A DNA stretch of 64,000 bases from Proteiniclasticum sp043951855 (GTDB lineage Bacteria > Bacillota > Clostridia > Clostridiales > Clostridiaceae): NCBI RefSeq assembly GCF_043951855.1, contig NZ_JBINJW010000004.1, positions 62,001-126,000 on the forward strand. The letters run 5' to 3'. The notes beneath the pieces are model-generated. The model saw only the letters and a program-made list of their open reading frames with translations. It was not told the DNA's origin and ran no database searches. Below are positions 58,563-64,000 of this stretch, piece after piece; positions within the stretch are counted from its first letter, which is position 1, and each line of letters starts with the position of its first letter. A program made the translations under genes and the position numbers.

Positions 58563-60320
58563 ATGCAAAGTAAATGGCTGATCAAGAATATCAAATACGA
58601 CTATAAGGGACTGAGCAGCACCATAGGGCTGCCGGAGGAGATCTGCAGATGTCTCATCAACAGGTGTCCGGGAAGTCTTGAGGAAATCAGGGACTATCTG
58701 GAGCCGGATCTGAAAAGGCTTCACGATCCGGCACTGCTCAAGGACATGGATGTGGCAATAGAGATGTTGCTCTTTGCCATTGAGGAGGAGAAACAGATCA
58801 GGCTTGTGGGGGACTTCGACATTGACGGCTCCATGAGCATCTTCGTGGCGCTTTCGGCGCTCAGGAAGGCCGGTGCCCATGTGGACTACGAGATTCCCGA
58901 CAGAATCAAAGACGGCTACGGCATCAACAAGGAGATCGTGCAGCAGGCGAAAGATGATGGGGTGGATCTCATCATCACCTTCGACAACGGGATCTCCGCC
59001 ATGGAGGCGGTGGCCTATGCCAGGGAAATCGGACTCCAGATCATTGTCACGGACCATCATGATGTGCCGTATATTCTGGAAGAAGGAGAGCGCAAAGAGG
59101 TTCTCCCCCCAGCGGACGCTGTGGTGAACCCTAAGAGGGAGGAGTGCGTTTACCCCTATAAGATGCTCTGCGGCGCCGCAGTGGCTTACAAGCTGGTTTC
59201 AAGGCTGTATCATGAGCTGGGTATTCCAGAGGAAGAGCTTTTGGAATATATTCCTTTTGTTGCCATCGCCACAGTGGGCGATATCGTGGACCTGACAGGG
59301 GAAAACAGAATCATCGTGAAACATGGACTGGAGATGCTGAAAGACATAAAGAATGAAGGACTGCTGGCTCTGGCGGAAGCCAGTAAGGTGGACATCAGAA
59401 ACATCAGCACCTATATCATCGGATTTGTGCTGGGACCCTGCTTCAATGCGGCGGGCAGACTTTCCACTGCCAGGATGACGGTGGATCTTCTCTTTGCAGA
59501 AGGAGAGAAAGCGAAAAGTCTTGCCAGAGAACTCTATGAGCTCAATCAGACCAGGCGTGCCATGACCGATGAAGGGATGATTCTGGCTGAGGAAGAAATC
59601 AGGACGCATAAAAGAGAAGAGGACCAGGTCATTGTAGTGAAGCTTCAGGATGTCCATGAAAGCCTTGCAGGCATCATTGCCGGACGCGTGAAGGAAAGAT
59701 ACTACAGACCCACCATCGTCCTTACAAAGACGGAGAACGGCCTGAAAGGCTCTGCCAGATCCATCGAGGAATACAACATCTTCGAAGGGCTCAACCATTC
59801 CAGGGACTTTCTCACAAGATTCGGCGGTCATCCCATGGCAGCGGGGCTCACCCTGGATGAGGATAAACTGGATTCCTTCAGAGAGGATCTCAAGCATAAG
59901 GCAAATCTTCGAAAAGAAGACCTGGTTCCCAAGGTGACCATTGATGCAAGGCTCAATCCTGCTGTGATCACAGAAAAGTTCGTGGAAAGCCTGGAGAGAC
60001 TGGAGCCCTTCGGCAAGGCCAATCCGAAGCCCATCTTTGCGGAGAAGAATCTGCTGATTCAGCAGGTGTATCTCATGGGCAAGGACAAGGATCATATGAA
60101 GCTGGTGTTCAACGTGGATGGAATCTATGTGGAAGGGGTCTACTTCTATGGGGTCAGGCACATTCTGGACTACTTCAGAGAAGTGCATCACAGAGAGGCC
60201 GGAGACCTTTCACAGGAGCTGAAGAACATGAAATGTGATATTCTCTATTATCCTGATATCAACACCTATAATGGGACGAGCAAGATTCAGCTGAAGATCA
60301 CGGATTTCAGAATTGCCTAA
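58563..60320 (+). CDS. recJ: RecJ-like single-strand DNA exonuclease (DHH/DHHA1), short form
   Basis: The 585-residue protein has a DHH phosphoesterase domain with LVGDFDIDGSMS (metal-binding motif; YDxDG in most RecJ), TFDNGISAME, VTDHHDVP and NPKREEC. FNAAGRLSTA and the DHHA1 domain (GIIAGRVKERYYRPTIVL, TRFGGHPMAAGLTL) follow, then an OB-type C-terminal part (about 460-585). It probably degrades single-stranded DNA 5' to 3' in repair. It is close to the 570-580 residues of proteobacterial RecJ but shorter than many Firmicutes RecJ proteins, and a second recJ may exist. Start choice between ATG 58563 and GTG 58554 is uncertain. Confidence 0.82.
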   Translation: MQSKWLIKNIKYDYKGLSSTIGLPEEICRCLINRCPGSLEEIRDYLEPDLKRLHDPALLKDMDVAIEMLLFAIEEEKQIRLVGDFDIDGSMSIFVALSALRKAGAHVDYEIPDRIKDGYGINKEIVQQAKDDGVDLIITFDNGISAMEAVAYAREIGLQIIVTDHHDVPYILEEGERKEVLPPADAVVNPKREECVYPYKMLCGAAVAYKLVSRLYHELGIPEEELLEYIPFVAIATVGDIVDLTGENRIIVKHGLEMLKDIKNEGLLALAEASKVDIRNISTYIIGFVLGPCFNAAGRLSTARMTVDLLFAEGEKAKSLARELYELNQTRRAMTDEGMILAEEEIRTHKREEDQVIVVKLQDVHESLAGIIAGRVKERYYRPTIVLTKTENGLKGSARSIEEYNIFEGLNHSRDFLTRFGGHPMAAGLTLDEDKLDSFREDLKHKANLRKEDLVPKVTIDARLNPAVITEKFVESLERLEPFGKANPKPIFAEKNLLIQQVYLMGKDKDHMKLVFNVDGIYVEGVYFYGVRHILDYFREVHHREAGDLSQELKNMKCDILYYPDINTYNGTSKIQLKITDFRIA

Positions 60321-60462
60321 TTCACAATTATACACAGATGTAGGTTATAATTTTTATTGTAAAGTGGTATCGGTTATGGTACATTTATCATTGTGGTAAG
60401 TTGTATGTTGACTATTTCATTTTCCGTAAATAACGGAAGGTGAGTGCATCTATCATGCCACT

Positions 60463-60542
60463 GGAACCTGGAACAAGAAATGCGAAAAACCTCTATCTAT
60501 TGCGTGATGATTGAAGTAAGCATTTTCCAGGTTCCTTTCTTG
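60463..60542. ncRNA. Candidate pseudoknot-forming RNA element
   Basis: GGAACCTGGAA (60463-60473) is complementary to 60525-60535. The adjoining CAAGAAA (60474-60480) is complementary to TTTCTTG (60536-60542). In order the segments read A, B, A', B', the topology of an H-type pseudoknot. An inner AATGC/GCATT pair (60479-60483 with 60520-60524) is an alternative. No known riboswitch class is recognised, and the transcribed strand is not known. Confidence 0.3.
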
Positions 60543-60598
60543 CGAAAATAAGCGCTACGCAGAATCGTGTGAAGCAGAATGAACGATCCACATATCAT

Positions 60599-60642
60599 AA
60601 GAGCCTTCAGAAAGATCAAGAAAGATCTTACTGAAGGCTCTT
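60599..60642 (-). terminator. Strong hairpin after the sortase gene
   Basis: AAGAGCCTTCAG and CTGAAGGCTCTT form a 12-bp stem with an inner AAGATC/GATCTT pairing. It lies 28 bases past the sortase stop. Neither strand has a good T-run, so it may be a weak terminator or an RNA-stabilising hairpin. Confidence 0.5.
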
Positions 60643-60669
60643 CAGGTTTCAGGTTCTATAAAAGCTTCA

Positions 60670-61347
60670 CTATTTCTTGTGGAACGCTTCTTTTGTGTAA
60701 GGGTAGGAGTCCACCAGTTCGCCCATGACGAAATATCTTTGTCCGGTGCTGCTGGAGTAGTAGCAGGTCATAAGGGATACAATGGGTTTTCCTCTTTTTT
60801 CGGCTTCCGCATCATCGATGATGTAGAGCGCGGTATCTGGTACCAGAAGCACCTCATAGGTCACATACTCGTAGATGGTCTCTTTGTCCGTCATGCGTAT
60901 GACAGCGCCTTCCTTCACATCCATGAGCGATCCGAAGAGAACGTTCTTCTCCTTCATGTAGTGACCGGCAAGAGGATAGTTTCCGATGCCCAGCTTCTGA
61001 TCGCTTCTCATGGTGGCGGCACCTGCGAGAAGGTTTGCATTGTTGATTCCTCTGAATATAGGTATGTTCATATCCACACTGGGAATCACCAGCTGCCCAA
61101 CCAGAAGGTTGGGGTTGATCTTGGCGGATTCCATGAGTGTTCCGGTAACACTGATGTCCTCCACAATGGAGAAGTCGAATTCGGCTTCCTCATTTTCTTC
61201 ATTGACTCTGATTTCTTCCGGTGTGATTGTTTCTATGATCTCCACTGTATCTTTCACGGTCTTTTCCACGACTTCATCCTTTACCTTCGGAGAGAGGATG
61301 AGCACAAAGCCCAGTACGATCAGCAGTATGGCGAATATCTTTTTCAT
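60670..61347 (-). CDS. Sortase (class A-like)
   Basis: The 225-residue transpeptidase has an N-terminal membrane anchor (about 4-20). The sortase barrel keeps the catalytic triad: His129 in PLAGHYM, Cys195 in VSLMTCYYSSS and Arg204 in TGQRYFVMGEL. Sortases cut LPXTG-like signals and join the protein to the cell wall. The only substrate visible in the window is the surface protein ending at 26649, with the signal YPATGE. The pairing is inferred. GAGGT precedes its ATG by seven bases. Confidence 0.88.
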   Translation of the reverse strand: MKKIFAILLIVLGFVLILSPKVKDEVVEKTVKDTVEIIETITPEEIRVNEENEEAEFDFSIVEDISVTGTLMESAKINPNLLVGQLVIPSVDMNIPIFRGINNANLLAGAATMRSDQKLGIGNYPLAGHYMKEKNVLFGSLMDVKEGAVIRMTDKETIYEYVTYEVLLVPDTALYIIDDAEAEKRGKPIVSLMTCYYSSSTGQRYFVMGELVDSYPYTKEAFHKK

Positions 61348-61473
61348 AGCATCTACCTCACTTTGTTTCTTGAACTTAATATAGCATTATTTAGCAGTTC
61401 TATCAATGCGGGGGAATCTGGAAGGGACTGGTATTCATCTGCAAAGGATGCAACCAGTAGTCGAAAAGACAGG

Positions 61474-61505
61474 AAAAAAGCTCAATGAAATGAATCATTG
61501 AGCTT
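61474..61505 (-). terminator. Terminator of the ECF S component gene
   Basis: On the minus strand AAGCTCAATGA pairs with TCATTGAGCTT (61505-61478), followed by a run of T. Confidence 0.88.
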
Positions 61506-61525
61506 GGCGGTGTACGGATGAAATA

Positions 61526-62008
61526 CTAGAACCTGTTGATTCTGCTTTTCAGAACCACCACGGATCCCAGGATACCGATGAGGAGTCCGAAAAGTCCCTG
61601 GAGAAAGTTGAAAGGAAGTGCTGCAATGCCGCCCAGATCCCAGAGGACTGTGTCGGCAATGAAGTATCCTGCTACCATGATCAGTTCCGCTAAAGCAAAC
61701 GGCAGGATCATGGTTTTCCATGTGATTTTCTTTCCCTTCAGTAGTATTGCAGGAACAAAGGCTACCAGTCCTTTGATCACGAAGGTGAAGGGAACATACA
61801 TGGCGAAACCGGCGGAAATGTCTGCCAGTATGGACCCGATGGCTGCTGGCACAGCTGCATAGGGTCCAAGGATGACTGAACTGATCAGGATGAACCCGTC
61901 TCCCAGATTCAGATACCCATTGGGGATGGGGAAGGATAATATATAGGTACCGAGAAAAACCAGTGCGCCGACAAGGCCACCGTAAGTGAGTTTGCGATAT
62001 TTATTCAT
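61526..62008 (-). CDS. ECF transporter S component
   Basis: The 160-residue protein has five or six membrane segments and the motif GYLNLGDGFIL near its start. It also has GPYAAVPAAIGSILADI. This NLGD-type pattern is seen in substrate-binding S components for small vitamins or precursors, including HmpT-like and related families. It works with a shared energising module (EcfA, EcfA', EcfT) encoded elsewhere. The vitamin cannot be named from the sequence. AAAGGA lies nine bases before the ATG. Confidence 0.82.
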   Translation of the reverse strand: MNKYRKLTYGGLVGALVFLGTYILSFPIPNGYLNLGDGFILISSVILGPYAAVPAAIGSILADISAGFAMYVPFTFVIKGLVAFVPAILLKGKKITWKTMILPFALAELIMVAGYFIADTVLWDLGGIAALPFNFLQGLFGLLIGILGSVVVLKSRINRF

Positions 62009-62061
62009 CTTTGCAGTCCTTTCGCTGATGTACAGATTTCATTTGTCTACTATCTAAAACC

Positions 62062-62089
62062 AGTATAATCTCTTTGATGCTGAATTCAA
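62062..62089 (-). promoter_or_regulatory. Promoter of the ECF S component gene
   Basis: On the minus strand TTGAAT (62089-62084) and TATACT (62067-62062) are 16 bases apart. The short leader shows no known vitamin riboswitch. Confidence 0.6.
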
Positions 62090-62174
62090 GTGTTATTCTA
62101 CGGATTCATCAAAGTGATATCATATAGAACAGATAACAGATGCAATCAGTATTTTATGTCGGCTAATATTAGGA

Positions 62175-62209
62175 AATTTAAAAGCACCTGAGAAAAAATC
62201 TCAGGTGCT
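62175..62209 (-). terminator. Terminator of the LCP gene
   Basis: On the minus strand AGCACCTGAGA, a T-rich loop and TCTCAGGTGCT form an 11-bp stem followed by TTTAAATTT. Confidence 0.85.
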
Positions 62210-62219
62210 CTTGTAACGG

Positions 62220-63260
62220 TTAATTTGAAGGTGTTTCCGAAGAATCTTCAGTCTCATCCAGATAGATGTACTTACCCATGTTATGGATGGTCTGTTCTCT
62301 ATCGAAGACGTAATAGTAGACACCTTTTATGGTCTGCCCCTCTGAGACTTCTTCCTGCGGGAATCTGTTCTGCTCGATGGTTCGGATGCCGTTGGTCACG
62401 ACACTGCCTGCCAGACTCAGAATGTCATTGGACTTCAGGTTGGTTGTCACCAGTGGCAGCACCTTACCGAGGATCCCAGGATAGGATGTCACTGGACTAT
62501 TCAGCATCTTCTTGATGATGGCTTCAATGACGGTTCTCTGTCTTCCAGCTCTTGCGAAGTCGGAATCGATCTTCCTGATTCTTGTATAATCAAGTGCCTG
62601 TGCACCTGTAAGGTTATAGGTTCCCGCACCGCTGATTCCATTGATCTTTGTGGCTTCTGCGCTGGTGACGGAAATGGTGATTCCTCCCAGAATATCGATG
62701 ATTTTAGGTAGGGTTGTGAAGTTCACAGTGGCATAATCTCTGATATCCAGATGGAAATTCGAGTTCAGTGTGCGAAGTGCCAGTTCTGGACCACCGAATG
62801 CATAAGCGTGATTCACCTTGTCCATTCCTCTGTCCGGGATGTTCACGTAACTGTCTCTCATGATGGAAGAAATCTTGATCTTCTTTGAGTTTTTATCTAC
62901 TGTGATAATCATGATGGAATCGCTTCGGCCTCTCTGGCCTACTGGAGCATCCACTCCGAACAGAGCGATGTTGGTGACGCCTTTGACATCTTCATAATAG
63001 AAGGGAAGGCCTTCCTGTTCTTCGCCTTCATCTTCTCCGGGGATTTCCTCTTCAGTATCATCATAATTGAATTCCTTGTCTCCGATACCGAGCTGGTCAT
63101 CATCTTCTGTAATGGCTTCCTGGTTTGTGGAATTCAACAGATTGCTGATATAGGAATAACCGAATCCTACCAGAAACAGTAGAACGACAAGACCGATCAG
63201 CAGTCCTGTTTTAGCGCCTTTCTTTTTCTTCTTATAATTATTCTTTTCTCTTCTGCTCAA
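62220..63260 (-). CDS. LytR-CpsA-Psr (LCP) family cell-wall ligase
   Basis: The 346-residue protein has a basic N-terminus, one membrane helix (about 20-40), an acidic linker (about 50-85), then the LCP domain. That domain has NIALFGVDAP, RGRSDSIMIITVD, SSIMRDSYVNIP, MDKVNHAYAFGG, and DYTRIRKIDSDFARAGRQR, whose Asp and Arg residues bind the polyprenyl pyrophosphate. LCP enzymes attach wall teichoic acid or other glycopolymers to peptidoglycan. The likely start is a TTG at 63260, eight bases after GGAGG. The upstream in-frame ATG at 63275 lies before the ribosome site. Confidence 0.88.
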   Translation of the reverse strand: MSRREKNNYKKKKKGAKTGLLIGLVVLLFLVGFGYSYISNLLNSTNQEAITEDDDQLGIGDKEFNYDDTEEEIPGEDEGEEQEGLPFYYEDVKGVTNIALFGVDAPVGQRGRSDSIMIITVDKNSKKIKISSIMRDSYVNIPDRGMDKVNHAYAFGGPELALRTLNSNFHLDIRDYATVNFTTLPKIIDILGGITISVTSAEATKINGISGAGTYNLTGAQALDYTRIRKIDSDFARAGRQRTVIEAIIKKMLNSPVTSYPGILGKVLPLVTTNLKSNDILSLAGSVVTNGIRTIEQNRFPQEEVSEGQTIKGVYYYVFDREQTIHNMGKYIYLDETEDSSETPSN

Positions 63261-63446
63261 TTGAAATACCTCCATGGTATGTACGAATGTACTCTTTGTT
63301 TTATAATTCACTTACCAATTATACTGTATTTTTCCGGAAATGTATTACAAAACAGATAAATTAAGAATTCTTAAGCGAATAATAAGAAGAAAAGGAGCGT
63401 ACATGTCATGAACTGCTTACAGGTGAATTCAGGAAGGAAAGTCAAA

Positions 63447-63489
63447 GATTCCAGAAGTCCGCCATGTTTTTCGGCAGATTTCCGGAATC
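63447..63489 (-). terminator. Terminator of the sirtuin gene
   Basis: A 17-bp stem with wobbles and one mismatch (63489-63473 with 63463-63447) starts ten bases past the sirtuin stop. TTTGACTTTCC follows on the minus strand. Confidence 0.6.
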
Positions 63490-63498
63490 CGTAATCTC

Positions 63499-64000
63499 TT
63501 ATATTGGGGCGGGGGATCGCTTCAGCTGTCTGTTGATTTTTTCCAGTGTCGCTCCGATTCCCTCGTTGATTTCAATGACTCGATAATCATGGGCATGGGG
63601 CGTTTCATCACGGTTGATGATGACAAGCCCTTTCTGGCTTGCGCCATAGACGGAGGGGATACTGGCAGCAGGATAGACCTTAAGAGAAGTGCCTAACACA
63701 ATCATGAGATCGGCTTCTCTGGCCAGTCTGAATGCTTCCCCGATCTGATTCACTTCCTCGTCGTATAAAACGATGTCTGGCTTGTATATGCCGCCACAGG
63801 GACACTGGTATCCGTTTCTCAGGACTTCCTTCAACAGAACTGTGGTTTTGCAGCGGGTGCAGGTGCACTTTGCAAGGGTACCATGGATTTCCACGACCTT
63901 ACTGCTTCCCGCCTTCTGATGAAGGGAATCGATGTTTTGTGTGATGATGGTGATGTCTTTGATCTGTTCCCACTGGGCCAGAATCAGATGTCCTTTGTTG
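63499..64000 (-). CDS. Sirtuin (NAD-dependent protein deacylase), C-terminal part
   Basis: The gene runs in from the right edge on the minus strand. The visible 166 residues include TQNIDSLHQKAGS (the NAD-site motif), the catalytic His in EIHGTL, four zinc Cys in CTRC and CPCG, and the NAD-binding VLGTSLKVYPAA and IINRDETP. These identify a Sir2-type deacylase of the bacterial CobB kind. Its start is beyond the window. Confidence 0.92.
   Translation of the reverse strand, partial: NKGHLILAQWEQIKDITIITQNIDSLHQKAGSSKVVEIHGTLAKCTCTRCKTTVLLKEVLRNGYQCPCGGIYKPDIVLYDEEVNQIGEAFRLAREADLMIVLGTSLKVYPAASIPSVYGASQKGLVIINRDETPHAHDYRVIEINEGIGATLEKINRQLKRSPAPI

Larger units (their letters stand above)
60321..60669. 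other. Structured intergenic region between convergent genes
   Basis: No gene is visible. It contains three hairpins: 60422-60438 (TTCCGT/ACGGAA), the long-range repeat at 60463-60535, and 60599-60642. A -10-like TATAAT lies near 60345. The regions at 60463-60542 could form a pseudoknot, so a small RNA is possible. Confidence 0.5.

Noticed and set aside
60679..61488. 269-codon plus-strand frame opposite the sortase gene
   Set aside because: The minus-strand product has a complete sortase triad; the opposite frame is a shadow with no recognisable features.

Overview
The window reads as a chromosomal segment of an anaerobic, low-to-moderate G+C Gram-positive bacterium, most likely a member of Clostridia. 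The reasons are strong AGGAGG ribosome sites, frequent GTG and TTG starts, a class-A-like sortase with an LPXTG-type substrate, a LytR-CpsA-Psr protein, an ECF S component, a PRD-type PTS regulator and a vitamin B12-dependent microcompartment locus. I cannot name a genus. No rRNA, tRNA, insertion sequence or CRISPR array was seen.

Layout. 1-149: start of a Gfo/Idh/MocA oxidoreductase that runs off the left edge. 347-5315: ABC transporter ATPase, a giant FtsX-type permease with a long coiled coil, and a TetR regulator, with a TetR-like operator next to the promoter. 5365-12498: a glucitol (sorbitol)-type PTS operon with sorbitol-6-phosphate dehydrogenase, a PRD regulator with a PTS EIIA-like domain, GutM, a GpsA-like dehydrogenase, EIIC, EIIB, EIIA and a fructose-6-phosphate-aldolase-like transaldolase. 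12585-18609: RlmA-type rRNA methyltransferase, then parE and parC. 18610-20250: an AT-rich island with a broken AbiEi-like antitoxin gene and a deleted toxin. 20251-26649: a 2132-residue sortase-anchored surface protein with lamin-tail, OB-fold and PHP metallophosphoesterase domains. 26900-28295: a diacylglycerol-kinase-family enzyme and a GNAT acetyltransferase.

The centre of the window (28487-46536) is a 1,2-propanediol utilisation (Pdu) bacterial microcompartment locus. A PduQ-like iron alcohol dehydrogenase diverges from a two-component system whose kinase carries a PocR ligand-binding domain and whose response regulator is of the AraC type. Then follow pduA, B, C, D, E, G, H, K, J, L, an eutJ-like gene, a pduM-like gene, pduN, O, P, S and T. 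Together they encode the shell (A, B, J, K, N, T), the B12 diol dehydratase (C, D, E) and its reactivase (G, H), the aldehyde dehydrogenase (P), the phosphotransacylase (L), and cofactor recycling (O, S, Q). No pduF diffusion facilitator and no pduW acyl kinase is in the window.

46807-54443: a second, YesM/YesN-type two-component system, a DctPQM TRAP transporter and a Gfo/Idh/MocA oxidoreductase. 54590-64000: DJ-1/PfpI protein, a secreted four-SH3 glucosaminidase, a RecJ-like nuclease, a structured intergenic region with a possible pseudoknot, a sortase, an ECF S component, an LCP cell-wall ligase and a sirtuin that runs off the right edge.
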